Shown here in pieces: positions 21,392 to 31,749 of a stretch of 64,000 nt of DNA. The stretch comes from Nostoc sp. B(2019) (GTDB lineage: Bacteria; Cyanobacteriota; Cyanobacteriia; Cyanobacteriales; Nostocaceae): the NCBI RefSeq assembly GCF_010091925.1, contig NZ_WVID01000004.1:62001-126000 (forward strand). Reading direction: 5' to 3'. Below the pieces are notes generated by a model. It was not told the origin of the DNA, ran no database searches, and saw nothing but the letters and a program-made list of their open reading frames with translations. Each line of letters starts with the position of its first letter. Position 1 is the first letter of the stretch. Both the position numbers and the translations under genes were made by a program.

Positions 21392-23254
21392 CTAAGCTTC
21401 TTCAGAGTCTAAAACATCTGCAAAGTCTAATGTATCTTCTAAATCTGAAGTTTCTTCTTCCAAATCCAACATCATTTGTTTAGGCGAAGGCTCTAACTTC
21501 ACATCACCTTTCTTAGAAACATAATTTACGAGCTTAACCCAATCTATCTGACCATTATTCATGAAGTATTGCATGAACTCAAAGGTCATTTCATTAACTT
21601 TAGTTTGGTATGTAGTTTTAAAAAGTTCATCTTTCTTCTTAGCTTCCTGATCAATTGGTACGATTATTTCTTGATAGAGATTTTCATCCTCTGAAATAAA
21701 GTTCCAGAATTCTTGTCCAGCATACTTATAATAAGATTTGTCTGGATCTGCATCTTCTTTTAAAGGGTTACGGTCTTTTCCATACATACAACCATTGACA
21801 GCAATAATTTCATCTGTCACACCTTGCTGTCTTAAAGTTTGTTTAGCTTTTTTAAAATTATCTTTCATCCTATTGATCTGGTCAGATTTACCCCAATAAG
21901 TTCCAGATTTAATTCCTACTAGATAGTAAATTCCATTTCTCTGAAACTCTAAATCAACACTATTAAGTCTAGATTTGAAACCACCATATAATGTTTCAGA
22001 TATATAGATAGCAAACTCCTCTAATAAATTGCCAAAAATAGTTTCTTCTTGAGACGAAAGAAAAGCATCTACAATCCCCTTAACGAAATCTTGAGCAAAT
22101 TCTATATTTTTTGCCTTAAATAGGTATGGATTCTTGCGCTTGAGAATACTTTTAAGCTTAAGTTTACTCAGTTTCTCAAACCTTTTGTCATAGAAGGGAG
22201 TGAGAACGTGCTGTATCAGATATTCATAATAAGCTTCATAGTCTGCATTAACCTTATCTTGGTCTTTAATACTCATAGATGGTGTCAAAGTTATAAGTTG
22301 AGTGTTGAGTTTTGCTTTCTCAATATTTGAAACAGCCAATTCACAATATTCTTTCTGTAACTCAATACCTATATAGTTTCTACCTAACTCTTTTGCTGCT
22401 ACACATGTTGTACCAGAACCGAGGAATGGATCTAGTACTGTATCACCTTGCTCAGTAAATAATTTAATGAACCAAGATGGAAGAGATTTAGGAAATGCCG
22501 CACTATGATTTTTATTACCGCACTCTGTTGATAAATGTAGAACGTTGGTTGGATAAGGCATTTTTCGTTCCAACCAATTTGATATGTTCTTATCAAAACC
22601 ACTTTCAACTTTAGAATTATCTCTTTTTTTATCAGTGTCACTCAAGTTCTTAAGCCTAGACTTAGCCCAGTCACCCATAGGAACCATAACGCTTTCCTGA
22701 TACATATTAAATTTTTTTTGTTTATTGAACTGGATACAATGTTCCCAGTCATCAGTAACTTCTTCAAAATGTTGTTCTTTATTGAATTGTATACAGCGTT
22801 CCCAAGAATCTCTAAAACGATTCGACCACTTACCAGGAAAGCTATTCTTTTTATGCCAAATATACTCTTCAGTCCATAACCAACCTTGATTTTGCATCTC
22901 TAAGATTAGCTTGATTACGTAGTTATGTCTTTGCCCATTAACAACTTTTTATTTAATATTAAGAATGAACGTTCCACTGGGTTTTAAAACTCTCTTTAGC
23001 TCTTGAGAAATCGGTAGAAACCAAGCAACATACTCATCTGGTGTAATGCCACCATACGTCTTCTTGCGGCTGTCAGCATAGGGAGGAGACGTAACAATCA
23101 AGTCAACTATGCCCTCTGGCATCTGCTTTAATACTTTTAGACAATCACCAAGAATAACTTTGCTATTCCAATGCAGATTAGCTGCTTCTATCTCTTTCAA
23201 ATCTGTGATTAGTTTTACCTCTGGTATCTGAACATTTAAATTTACTTCAGGCAT
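21392..23254 (-). pseudogene. DNA methyltransferase-restriction endonuclease fusion split by an in-frame TAA
   Basis: The N-terminal 101 codons contain the catalytic motif TSPPY (near residue 60) and stop at TAA (22951-22949). The same frame continues for 518 codons with DPFLGSGTTCVAAKELGRNYIGIEL, the SAM-binding motif. The TSPPY-first order is the beta class of N6-adenine/N4-cytosine methylases. The C-terminal 300 residues resemble PmeII-family nucleases, with a candidate catalytic segment NSVDLEFQRNGIYYLVGIKSGTYWG. The stop looks like a GAA-to-TAA change, since related enzymes usually have NIKEK here. A downstream ATG at 22897 could express the nuclease alone, which would be dangerous unless inactive. 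Confidence 0.8.
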
Positions 23255-23549
23255 GGCTTGGAGTTTTAGGGAATATAATCTCTTGCTAATAAATCCCCTA
23301 GTGGTAGTTAGGAGATTTTGCTGCTAAATATGCAAAGATTTAGTCTAGCCTAAATCTTATACATTATTAATTCTACGTTTAGGGTTTCTGAGGAAAGATG
23401 CTCATTAGACTTATTGCATAAATATTTTTTACCTTACGCAGAGAAAGCGTCTGAAATTAGGACTTTTGCAAGAAGTTTATTGTTATGGAAGATGCTCGAC
23501 TCTTTTTTGATACCATAAGAGATCCGACTCTTTAAACACCGATTGACGT

Positions 23550-24953
23550 ATGAGCAAAGGTACCCTGTTTGACAAAGTTTGGAGCTTACACACCGTTGGT
23601 ACACTTCCTTCAGGGCTGACGCAACTATTTATCGGGCTTCACCTAATTCATGAAGTCACCAGTCCCCAGGCCTTTGCTATGTTACGCGAGAGGGGTCTAA
23701 AAGTACTGTTTCCTGAGCGGACTGTTGCCACAGTCGATCATATTGTGCCTACAGAAAATCAGGCACGCCCGTTTAGCGATCGCCTAGCAGAAGAAATGAT
23801 CCAAGCGCTAGAACAAAATTGTCAAGAAAATGACATAACTTTTTACAATATCGGTTCTGGTAGTCAGGGTATAGTCCATGTCATCGCTCCAGAACAGGGA
23901 CTAACTCAGCCAGGAATGACGATCGCTTGTGGAGATAGCCATACTTCGAGTCATGGGGCATTTGGGGCGATCGCATTTGGCATCGGTACTAGCCAAGTCA
24001 GAGATGTTCTGGCTTCCCAAACCCTCGCCCTTTCCAAACTGAAAGTCCGCAAAATTGAAGTCAACGGCACTTTGAACCCCGGTGTTTACGCCAAAGATGT
24101 CATTTTGCATGTTATCCGCATACTTGGCGTCAAAGGTGGTGTGGGCTACGCCTACGAATTTGCGGGTACTACCTTTGAGCAAATGAATATGGAAGAACGG
24201 ATGACAGTTTGCAATATGGCGATCGAAGGTGGTGCTCGTTGCGGCTATGTCAATCCCGATCAAGTGACTTACAATTACCTCAAGGGTAGAGACTTTGCCC
24301 CCAAAGGAACAGAATGGGATCAAGCAGTGACTTGGTGGGAATCCATCAAGAGTGATACTGATGCCGAATACGATGATGTTGTGGTATTCAACGCTGCTGA
24401 TATTCCGCCGACAGTTACTTGGGGAATCACCCCCGGTCAAGGGATCGGCGTCAACCAGTTAGTGCCTCAGCCTGAAGAACTGCTTGAAGAAGACCGATTC
24501 ATTGCGGAAGAAGCTTACCGCTACATGGATTTGTTACCCGGTCAACCCATCAAGGGCACTAAAGTTGATGTCTGCTTTATTGGTAGTTGCACCAACGGAC
24601 GGATTAGCGACCTGCGGGAAGCTGCAAAAATCGCCAAAGGTCGGCAAGTTGCTGAGGGAATTAAAGCTTTTGTTGTTCCTGGTTCCGAACGAGTCAAACA
24701 AGAAGCGGAAGCCGAAGGATTGGATAAAATCTTCCAAGAAGCCGGATTTGAGTGGCGTGAACCGGGATGTTCTATGTGCCTAGCGATGAATCCCGACAAA
24801 CTACAAGGAAGGCAGATTAGCGCCTCCTCTTCCAACCGTAATTTTAAAGGAAGACAGGGTTCATCCTCCGGGCGCACATTGCTGATGAGTCCGGCGATGG
24901 TCGCCACTGCTGCGATTAAAGGTGAAGTTTCTGACGTGCGCGAGTTCCTGTAA
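23550..24953 (+). CDS. leuC: 3-isopropylmalate dehydratase large subunit
   Basis: It is the aconitase-family enzyme that isomerises isopropylmalate in leucine synthesis and carries a [4Fe-4S] cluster. Iron-sulfur cysteines are visible in [10 protein letters not shown] (near residue 347) and [10 protein letters not shown] (near 407-410). The N-terminal [14 protein letters not shown] and [12 protein letters not shown] motifs are typical. Length 467 aa is standard. It is followed by leuD after 138 bp with no other gene between them. No damage is seen. Confidence 0.95.
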   Translation: MSKGTLFDKVWSLHTVGTLPSGLTQLFIGLHLIHEVTSPQAFAMLRERGLKVLFPERTVATVDHIVPTENQARPFSDRLAEEMIQALEQNCQENDITFYNIGSGSQGIVHVIAPEQGLTQPGMTIACGDSHTSSHGAFGAIAFGIGTSQVRDVLASQTLALSKLKVRKIEVNGTLNPGVYAKDVILHVIRILGVKGGVGYAYEFAGTTFEQMNMEERMTVCNMAIEGGARCGYVNPDQVTYNYLKGRDFAPKGTEWDQAVTWWESIKSDTDAEYDDVVVFNAADIPPTVTWGITPGQGIGVNQLVPQPEELLEEDRFIAEEAYRYMDLLPGQPIKGTKVDVCFIGSCTNGRISDLREAAKIAKGRQVAEGIKAFVVPGSERVKQEAEAEGLDKIFQEAGFEWREPGCSMCLAMNPDKLQGRQISASSSNRNFKGRQGSSSGRTLLMSPAMVATAAIKGEVSDVREFL

Positions 24954-25091
24954 TTTTCAAAGTGCGACGGGGAAGCGGGTTCCTTCTAAAGATGGGAAGA
25001 TAGTCACCCGTCGCCGTCAGTTGTCATTTGTAAAAACTACTGACACAGTGCTAAATATTCAGACCAGCAATCATGAAGTTGATAGGTAAAT

Positions 25092-25694
25092 ATGGTGAGT
25101 GAAGTTAAAATAGTTTCAGGGCGCGGTGTACCCTTAGTAGGTAATGATATAGACACCGATCGCATCATTCCGGCTCGTTATTTAAAAGCTATCACCTTTG
25201 ATGGTTTAGGCGAAGGCGCGTTTATCGACGATCGCAAAGCATTAAATGGTGAACATCCATTTGATCAACCACAGTACCAAGGCGCGAACATTTTAATAGT
25301 TAATCGCAACTTTGGCTGTGGTTCATCACGAGAACACGCACCCCAGGCGATCGCTAAATGGGGAATTCAAGCTTTAATAGGTGAAAGCTTCGCGGAAATC
25401 TTTTTTGGTAACTGCGTCGCAATGGGGATACCCTGCGTGACAGCCGATGCAACTACTGTTAAACAACTGCAAGAATTAGTAGCAGCCAATCCTCAAGCAA
25501 CCATTACCATAAATCTGGAAATCTTGCAAGTAAAAATTGGTGATTACACTGCCCCAGTTGCGATCGGTGAAGGTACTAGAAGCACATTCATTTCTGGGAC
25601 TTGGGACGCTTGCGGTCAGTTAGTGGCTAACGCTAACCAAGTTCGGGTAACTGCTGGCAAACTGCCCTATATTGCTTGGGGCAGTGCCAGTTAG
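25092..25694 (+). CDS. leuD: 3-isopropylmalate dehydratase small subunit
   Basis: It forms the swivel subunit of the LeuCD enzyme. It has [15 protein letters not shown] at the start and [16 protein letters not shown], the substrate-recognition loop, near residue 75. Length 200 aa is usual. It is in the same direction as leuC and probably co-transcribed. The frame stays open after its TAG for another 105 codons of apparently unrelated sequence, so read-through should not be assumed. Confidence 0.95.
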   Translation: MVSEVKIVSGRGVPLVGNDIDTDRIIPARYLKAITFDGLGEGAFIDDRKALNGEHPFDQPQYQGANILIVNRNFGCGSSREHAPQAIAKWGIQALIGESFAEIFFGNCVAMGIPCVTADATTVKQLQELVAANPQATITINLEILQVKIGDYTAPVAIGEGTRSTFISGTWDACGQLVANANQVRVTAGKLPYIAWGSAS

Positions 25695-26012
25695 TTCTCG
25701 TTCCCTGGCTCTACCGGGGAATTTGAATTCAATAGGATTGAACGGGCACTTCGGCTAGCACGTAGAATTAATTATCAACCTGGAGTTAAAGTAGTTGTCG
25801 CACACATAGAAGCAATTCTTGATCGCTACAACGGAAAAGATTCAATGTGGCTATCAGCAAAGCTTATGGAGCTTTTACAAGAATACAAACTTGGTGATCC
25901 CAAACAGGAGGATAAAAACTCCAATCCTTGGGTTAAGTTTGATGGTATTTTCAAAGATGATCCACTTTTCGATGATTTTGTCGAAAATATGGCTGTAAAT
26001 GGGGCTAAATGA
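25695..26012 (+). pseudogene. Fragment of a small cyanobacterial protein (no start), directly after leuD
   Basis: The frame is open from the leuD stop to TGA at 26010-26012 without a usable start near its beginning. The product would read IERALRLARRINYQPG, then DSMWLSAKLMELLQEYKLG and FDGIFKDDPLFDDFVENMA. It resembles small proteins found in cyanobacterial genomes, sometimes near toxin-antitoxin genes (memory only). It ends early compared with what I remember of that family. A 5' and 3' truncated remnant is likely. Confidence 0.5.
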
Positions 26013-26448
26013 GCAATCGTACAGAAAGTGACGCTAAGGCTGGAATCTTTACTGGATAAGCATTCTGCAAATCAATATTTTTCGCAATTCTCGATGTACC
26101 AATTAACCTATAGGCTATTTGGTGCAGTAATTTAATACGGTACAGCAAGGCTTTCAAGCTCCTAAATTTCAGAAACTTCAATTGGTACAGTTTTATTCCT
26201 GGCGATCGCAGTATTGAAAGCAGCTCATCAATTCCTTAGCGTAACTTTCGGTATCACTGCTCATTTCACCCCAATGTTGAGAGTGTCAACCAAATTCTTT
26301 CTGTTCGTTGTGCTTATCTCAATGGTTTACTGGCTATTTGAGTGTTTCTGCCAAAAGTGGATGCTCCCACTGTTTGGTCAATGAAAGGGGCTAAAGAAGC
26401 TGCCGAATAATTCGACTCTTTATGCCAAGAAATTTGGAGTTTAGCTAA
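26013..26448. other. Intergenic region without a supported gene
   Basis: 436 bp with no open frame of protein-like composition. It may hold degraded coding sequence. I see no strong hairpin, repeat or promoter. Confidence 0.4.
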
Positions 26449-26766
26449 ATGAATAACAGACGAAAACCGTTAAACGAAAAACTTGATAGCTTCATATTTG
26501 GTCGAGAATCACAAAATGATAAACCTGCTACTGATTCTAAAAAAGCTACACAGTCAGCTAAGGATTTAGATAAAGAATCTAATGATTTATTAGATAGATT
26601 AACTAAGGAATCGAGCCGCAGGGAGAAACCTATCCGAGTCAGTCTGGATTTGTCTCCATCAATGCACAAGAAGCTGACTAACCTCGCTAACCGTACTGGT
26701 CGAAAGAAATCAGAAATTCTGAGAATCCTTCTAGAGCAAGCCTTCGAAGAGATTAGCGCTGAGTAA
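26449..26766 (+). CDS. RHH-type DNA-binding protein, 105 aa
   Basis: A polar, probably disordered N-terminal half (residues 1-60, many Lys, Asp, Ser) precedes a CopG-like RHH: a strand (IRVSLDLSP) and two helices (MHKKLTNLANRTGRKKSEILRILLEQAFEEI). This layout fits antitoxin-like or ParG-like proteins. No toxin gene is adjacent: the next two genes are unknown. A regulatory or partition role is inferred. Confidence 0.65.
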   Translation: MNNRRKPLNEKLDSFIFGRESQNDKPATDSKKATQSAKDLDKESNDLLDRLTKESSRREKPIRVSLDLSPSMHKKLTNLANRTGRKKSEILRILLEQAFEEISAE

Positions 26767-26840
26767 TTAAGTAACTTAGTTACTTAACTGACTTACTTAA
26801 CTTAAATAAATTGTGCTTCTACTATATCTGTATTAATTTA

Positions 26841-27149
26841 ATGGAAGCTTTACCTGATAATTGGGCAGATATTCAACCTGATACTGTATATCTTTCAACC
26901 AGTGGTCTGCTAGTTTCATTCGCTGAAGAACAAATAAAGCTGGGATTAAAATATGATCAGAAAGGGAAACATTTAAAAGCCATTATGAAAGGGCAAGTAC
27001 CCCCTCGCGGTAACGTTGGGCTAGTGACTTCCCAAGAATCAGACTACGATTTGAAATCTAAAGTCTTAGGTAAAGGTGGCAACCGCCGATTTCATGCAAA
27101 ATTCATTGACGGTATATTACACTTCTCTGGTTTGGTAACAGAACATTAA
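26841..27149 (+). CDS. Hypothetical protein, 102 aa
   Basis: The internal ATG at 26841 begins MEALPDNWADI and is likelier than a start at 26811 that would add a hydrophobic tail without a site. It is soluble, with residues 30-100 basic and beta-rich (QKGKHLKAIMKGQVPPRG, GGNRRFHAKFIDG). No known family. It is followed after 12 bp by another unknown gene, so the pair may be a toxin-antitoxin-like operon with the RHH gene upstream. Confidence 0.5.
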   Translation: MEALPDNWADIQPDTVYLSTSGLLVSFAEEQIKLGLKYDQKGKHLKAIMKGQVPPRGNVGLVTSQESDYDLKSKVLGKGGNRRFHAKFIDGILHFSGLVTEH

Positions 27150-27161
27150 ACCCGCATAACT

Positions 27162-27575
27162 ATGACAGGACTGGAATTAAAAAATCATCAAGTCTGGCGA
27201 GATTTAACTGAAATATTAGAAAGTTTGGATGCCAATATACTTGTTCTTGAACATTTGGAACAATGTGATTATAAAGTATGTGGCTATTGGGATGAGCAAG
27301 ATGAATATTATGAAACAATTACTTTACCTCGTGACCTAGACACAGAACTAGTTAGCAGTTATATTGGCGTTACTCACAAAGAACGCTTTTTACAACTAAA
27401 GTTTTTACTCATGGCTGATACTGGAAATTCTAAATTTTCATTTGATGCCATACAAGCACCAAATAATAACACTCAAAAGATTGGGGAATTGGTTCTTATT
27501 TACAATGAAAATTTAGAATTTGTTGATGAGAATTGGCTTTTAGATATTGATTCTTCAATGCTTGAGATAAGTTGA
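27162..27575 (+). CDS. Hypothetical protein, 137 aa
   Basis: The protein is acidic and soluble, with aromatic residues in the first half (YKVCGYWDEQDEYYE). No known domain. It belongs to the small cluster with the two preceding genes, all on the plus strand within 1.1 kb and AT-rich relative to the surrounding chromosome. Confidence 0.55.
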   Translation: MTGLELKNHQVWRDLTEILESLDANILVLEHLEQCDYKVCGYWDEQDEYYETITLPRDLDTELVSSYIGVTHKERFLQLKFLLMADTGNSKFSFDAIQAPNNNTQKIGELVLIYNENLEFVDENWLLDIDSSMLEIS

Positions 27576-27886
27576 ACTTCACTGATTACTTCCCTCGATT
27601 TCTGGACAGAATTAACGACATCCGCTCCCAACACCTGTTATAGTCCAAAAACTCGCCTATTGGCTGGCAACCCGAATAATGTAGAACTTTACTATAATGC
27701 TAAAAAAGTTTTATCTTGGTTAGTACGATAGACCGCGAATGAACCAAGCATTGAAGTAATACCATAAATAACAGAAAACCCCTGCTAATCACTTAGGGTT
27801 AGTAGGGGTCTATATTTTCTAGTTACTGGATTTTTAATTCTTAATATCAAATACCTGTAACGTCTGATTAAGCAATAATGCTGCTA
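27576..27886. other. Intergenic region with a terminator hairpin
   Basis: The stem ACCCCTGCTAA (27778-27788) with TTAGTAGGGGT (27799-27809) has one G:T pair. On the minus strand it is followed by TTTTC, so it probably terminates the glycine-zipper gene. A short open stretch near 27660-27731 encodes an unassignable fragment. Confidence 0.55.
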
Positions 27887-28093
27887 CTACCAACCAAACG
27901 CTTTTTTTATTCCGTATGCAGCTAATCCAACAACTGCACCAGCCGCAACAACTGGAGCCGCACCAATGCCGACTGCAATACCAGCAGCAGGTGCAAGTAC
28001 ACCGATACCCCCAAGTGTTGCCGCAGCACCACCGCCAAGCACCGCACCCCCTGCGGCGAACCCCACAGCTTCTCCAATATTGTTATCGTTCAT
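27887..28093 (-). CDS. Glycine-zipper small membrane peptide, 68 aa
   Basis: Over half of the residues are Gly, Ala or Val. A long hydrophobic glycine-zipper segment runs from residue 10 to 60 (FAAGGAVLGGGAAATLG, then VVAAGAVVGLAAYG), ending in KKAFGW. Such peptides are seen as bacteriocin-like, phage-lysis or Gly-zipper membrane proteins. The leader is only 8 residues, with no double-glycine processing site. It is monocistronic with a terminator. Function unknown. Confidence 0.6.
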   Translation of the reverse strand: MNDNNIGEAVGFAAGGAVLGGGAAATLGGIGVLAPAAGIAVGIGAAPVVAAGAVVGLAAYGIKKAFGW

Positions 28094-28299
28094 TTTAAAT
28101 ACCTCAACGTCTTTTCATATTTTCTTCAAAATTACGTTTACTTCCAATAGTATTTTTACGGCTCTAAAAATAAAGGTTATGTGAATAAACAATAATACAA
28201 TCACAAAACCCCACTAACCAATTAAAGCTGATGAGATATTTTGGTTTGAGCTAGCTATTACATCGTAACAGTGGTGCGCGGTCACTACTTTTTAGTTGA

Positions 28300-28644
28300 T
28301 CTATCATATTTATTACAACAGTCACACTTGAAGAACAATTAAAAGGCAGACTAGCTTCTATCAGCAAGTGTGCTACTAAACCAGAATTGCTAGCAGTTGC
28401 TCATCGAAATTTGCGAATAACCCAGATTTATTTTTGTAGTATGAATTTGCTGGAGTTCAATGACGCAGCATACAATTACTACCAAAGTTTGCGCCAGCAA
28501 AAAATCCAGATAGGTACGCAAGACTTAAGAATTGCTGCGATCGCTCTGGTTAACCAGGCAATTCTCGTTACGCGTAATTACAAAGACTTTAGGAAAGTTC
28601 CTAATTTATCTCTTCAGGATTGGACTATAGACGGGTATTCTTAA
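28300..28644 (+). pseudogene. C-terminal remnant of a VapC-like PIN-domain toxin
   Basis: The open frame begins after a TGA at 28297 without ATG. It encodes EEQLKGRLASISKC, LEFNDAAYNYYQSL and IGTQDLRIAAIALVNQAILVTRNYKDF, the back half of a PIN nuclease. The DLRIA Asp and NYKDF Asp of the active site are present. The N-terminal acidic residues are missing. No antitoxin adjoins it. It is a truncated copy, probably inactive. A TTG at 28387 could start a shorter product. Confidence 0.7.
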
Positions 28645-28698
28645 AGTCTGATTTCCTTAAATTATTTTGGCATTGTCTGAAACGTTTGTTATATCATC

Positions 28699-28801
28699 AT
28701 ACCGATTCAATTAATGATTGCAACAAATCCTTTGTTAGAGACGTTGCAATGCAACGTCTCTATATGGTGTATCTGTCACATTCTTTTTTTAAAATTGGTA
28801 T
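28699..28801. mobile_element. MITE-like repeat, copy 1 (103 bp)
   Basis: Terminal inverted repeats ATACCGATT and AATTGGTAT flank an internal palindrome, AGAGACGTTGCAATGCAACGTC. A second copy in the opposite orientation lies at 53921-54018. Confidence 0.75.
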
Positions 28802-28866
28802 CACTCACTTCTATCTATCCAATTTTGGAAAACAGTAGCTTTCCAAAACCCGATCACACACTCAAG

Positions 28867-30030
28867 TTAACTAGCTACAGATGGCTCGTAATTATAAAGC
28901 CAATTCTGAAAATCATCACTATTTATCTGCGTTTGTCTAGCAGATGTTTCGTTGTCATCGTAGTAGCGCATCTCACCCAAAGCACTACGAGCTTGTATCA
29001 CTTGTGTGCGCTCGATGCGACGTTTTTCGTAGCTAGTAAAAGCTTCTTTAAAATTAGATGACTGGGAAAAACACACTTGCAGTTCGTATGCATCTTCAAA
29101 AGTGCTATTAGCTCCCTGTCCAATGGATGGAGCCATCGGATGTGCCGCATCACCTAAAAGTACTACTCTGCCTTGGCTCCAGTGTTTTAACGGGGGGCGA
29201 TCGCAAATCGGCCCTTCCCAAATTTGCTCGGCTGGTGTCATTTCTACAACCGCCCGAAATGATTCATCCCAGCCAACTAATTCATTGAGAATGCGAGATT
29301 TGACCTCATCAGCACTTTGGGAAAGCGAATAATTTGGGATGAATTTACGACTAATCCAACTAGTATATCCTTCACCAACGTTAAGAATATACATAAACTG
29401 TTTATTGCCTTTAATAAAAACTAAATCATAGGAATTAAATAGTTCGTGATGATACTTTAAAACAGAACGCCAACACATACTTCCCAGATAATTAGGCTTG
29501 CCATCCCCAATCAAAGTTTCTCTAATTGTGGAGTTGACGCCATCAGATCCAATCAGTAAATCTGTATATACAGTTTCTCCACCATCAAAGTAAATTTCTA
29601 CACCGTTTTCATCTTGTTGAAAACCGATACAGCGATGATTGAGGTGAATGATGTCGGATGGTAATCTGGATGCCAGAGTTTGCTGCAAACGCCACCACCA
29701 AACAGTTAATAATGGCTGGCCATATTTTTCTAAATATTTACTTGAGTTAGTCCTAACGGTTTCTCCAGTAAATTTTTTTAAAACCGATTGGTGAACTGGA
29801 CAACCCGAAATTGTGAGCGTTTCGACGATTCCCGGTGCGATCGCATCTAGGCTATTTAAGCCGTTGGGAGCTAATCCTAAACCAGTACCCGCAGGTCGAA
29901 GTTCTTGTGCTTTTTCGTACACTTGAACGTTGTAACCAAGGTTTCGTAGGGCGATCGCAGTAGCCAAACCGCCTAGTCCAGCACCGATGATGGCAATTTT
30001 ATCTACTATGAGTTTTTTGTCCTTTGTCAT
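28867..30030 (-). CDS. FAD-dependent monooxygenase (urate/salicylate-hydroxylase-like)
   Basis: It is a flavin aromatic hydroxylase. The Rossmann motif GAGLGGLATAIALRNLG (near residue 15) binds FAD. GSDGVNSTIRETL (near 170) is the DG motif. GDAAHPMAPSIGQGAN (near 295) contacts the flavin. Length 387 aa is typical. It is next to xanthine-dehydrogenase subunit genes on the opposite strand (142 bp away), which suggests a role in oxidising urate or a related purine like HpxO. The specificity residues cannot be judged from here. Confidence 0.8.
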   Translation of the reverse strand: MTKDKKLIVDKIAIIGAGLGGLATAIALRNLGYNVQVYEKAQELRPAGTGLGLAPNGLNSLDAIAPGIVETLTISGCPVHQSVLKKFTGETVRTNSSKYLEKYGQPLLTVWWWRLQQTLASRLPSDIIHLNHRCIGFQQDENGVEIYFDGGETVYTDLLIGSDGVNSTIRETLIGDGKPNYLGSMCWRSVLKYHHELFNSYDLVFIKGNKQFMYILNVGEGYTSWISRKFIPNYSLSQSADEVKSRILNELVGWDESFRAVVEMTPAEQIWEGPICDRPPLKHWSQGRVVLLGDAAHPMAPSIGQGANSTFEDAYELQVCFSQSSNFKEAFTSYEKRRIERTQVIQARSALGEMRYYDDNETSARQTQINSDDFQNWLYNYEPSVAS

Positions 30031-30171
30031 TTGTGCTTTGTAAATATGAATAACTGATGATAGATGACAAAATGCTTGCCCTTACTTCTATATTTGCTAG
30101 ATTAACTAATAATCATAGAAAAAATCACAGGCGAAAGATAGATAATATATATAATTATTAGCAGTCTAAAT

Positions 30172-30720
30172 ATGGAAGATAAATCATTAACTCCAATAAC
30201 TTCAAACTCTCTTCCCCAAGAATTGCAAACATTGGGCCCAGAGGTAGTAGATTTATCACTGAATATCAATGATATTTTTTACTCACTAAGATTAGAACCT
30301 CGTGTTACTTTACTCGATGCACTCCGTGAATATCTGGGTTTAATGGGTACTAAAAAAGCTTGCGATCGCGGTGAATGTGGTGCATGTACTGTGCTAGTTG
30401 ATGGTAGGCGGATTAACTCCTGTATGACTTTAGCAGTCATGCACACCGACACATCAATTACTACCATTGAGGGATTAGCAAAAGATGGCGAACTCCACCC
30501 CATGCAAACAGCTTTTATTACCCATGATGCTTTTCAATGTGGTTACTGCACATCAGGTCAAATTGTCTCCGCCGTAGGGATGATATTAGAAGAAATACCA
30601 AAATCTGAGACAGAAATTAAAGAAAAGATGAGTGGAAACCTTTGTCGTTGTGGAGCATACCCAAATATTGTTGCTGCAATTCAAGATGTACTAGAGGAAA
30701 TGGAAGATGCAGCCATTTAG
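30172..30720 (+). CDS. Xanthine dehydrogenase-family 2Fe-2S subunit
   Basis: It passes electrons from the molybdenum site to FAD. A plant-type 2Fe-2S site is in CDRGECGACTVLVDG (near residue 64) and a second cluster in CGYCTSGQ and GNLCRCGAYPNI (near 125 and 160). Length 182 aa is typical of the YagT/CutS type. The next gene, the FAD subunit, overlaps its stop by 14 bp. The molybdenum subunit lies 9 kb downstream, on the other strand. Confidence 0.9.
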   Translation: MEDKSLTPITSNSLPQELQTLGPEVVDLSLNINDIFYSLRLEPRVTLLDALREYLGLMGTKKACDRGECGACTVLVDGRRINSCMTLAVMHTDTSITTIEGLAKDGELHPMQTAFITHDAFQCGYCTSGQIVSAVGMILEEIPKSETEIKEKMSGNLCRCGAYPNIVAAIQDVLEEMEDAAI

Positions 30721-31693
30721 TTATACTAAACCTATCTCACAAGAAGCAGCGATCGCCTCAGTTGATCAAGACAAAACTGCTACATTTATTGCTGGTGGCA
30801 CAGATTTATTAGGATTGATGAAAGATGGAGTACAAGCAGCAAATAAATTAGTTGATGTTAACAGTTTACCTTTAGCAAATATTGAATTTCAAGCTAATAA
30901 AATCCGCATAGGTGCAGTCTGTAAGCTGAGTGATGTGGCATTTCATCCCAAAATTCAGGAGTGCTATCCAGTTATTAGTCAGGCATTGCTACAAAGTGCT
31001 TCTCCCCAACTGCGAAATATGGCAACAGTGGGCGGTAATTTGCTGCAAAGAGTACGCTGTGGCTACTTTCGAGATCCGGTTTTTGCCTGTAATAAACGCA
31101 CTCCAGGTATAGGTTGTTCGGCAGTTTCAGGATATAACCGGATGCACGCTATTTTTGGGGCTAGCGAGTATTGTATCGCCGTTCATCCTTCAGATTTAGC
31201 TGTAGCCCTAACGGCATTAGATGCTGTAATTTGTATCCAAGGATTGCAAGCAGAACGTCGAATTTCAATTCATGATTTTTATCTTTTACCAGGTGAAACA
31301 CCAGAAAAAGAAACTCTATTACAGCCTGGAGAACTAATTATTGCCATTGAAGTCCCGCTTGCGTATAAGTCCTATTATTTAAAAGTTAGAGATCGTGCAG
31401 CTTATGAATTTGCTCTAGTTTCTGTTGCTGTTGCTTTAGATATAGAACAAGACACGATTAAATCAGCACGAATCGCTTTTGGAGGAGTAGCACCCAAACC
31501 TTGGCGTGCTTGGGAAGCTGAGGAGTTTCTCAAGGGTCAACCTGTTAACGAAGCTACATTTACAGCCGCAGCGAAAATATCTGTCAAAGAAGCTAAACCG
31601 CAAACATACAATGAATTCAAAATTGAATTAGTCAAACGCGCTTTGGTACGTGCATTTTCGGTTGTGGGAGGAAAGGAACAGATGAGGCGATAA
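30707..31693 (+). CDS. Xanthine dehydrogenase-family FAD-binding subunit
   Basis: It is the middle subunit of YagTSR-type enzymes. AGGTDLLGLMKDG (near residue 31) and SASPQLRNMATVGGNLLQRVRC (near 100, in pieces) bind FAD. The Cys/Arg of RVRCGYFRDP and CNKRTPGIGC form a feature associated with iron-sulfur binding in this subfamily. 328 aa is normal. It overlaps the 2Fe-2S gene by 14 bp. Partner subunit: the molybdenum protein at 40749-42956. Confidence 0.9.
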   Translation: MQPFSYTKPISQEAAIASVDQDKTATFIAGGTDLLGLMKDGVQAANKLVDVNSLPLANIEFQANKIRIGAVCKLSDVAFHPKIQECYPVISQALLQSASPQLRNMATVGGNLLQRVRCGYFRDPVFACNKRTPGIGCSAVSGYNRMHAIFGASEYCIAVHPSDLAVALTALDAVICIQGLQAERRISIHDFYLLPGETPEKETLLQPGELIIAIEVPLAYKSYYLKVRDRAAYEFALVSVAVALDIEQDTIKSARIAFGGVAPKPWRAWEAEEFLKGQPVNEATFTAAAKISVKEAKPQTYNEFKIELVKRALVRAFSVVGGKEQMRR

Positions 31694-31749
31694 AAGCAAG
31701 CGATGGCTTACCCGCCCGCTGTAGGCGATCGCATAACAAAGACCCTATA

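Noticed and set aside
25692-26012. LeuD read-through fusion
   Set aside because: LeuD has normal length and ends at its usual position. The following frame has no LeuD similarity, so it is treated as an independent remnant.
28548-28560. GGTTAACC inside the VapC remnant, like operators O1 and O2
   Set aside because: It encodes conserved residues of the PIN domain (LVNQ), so the match is explained by coding sequence, and it is far from the element.
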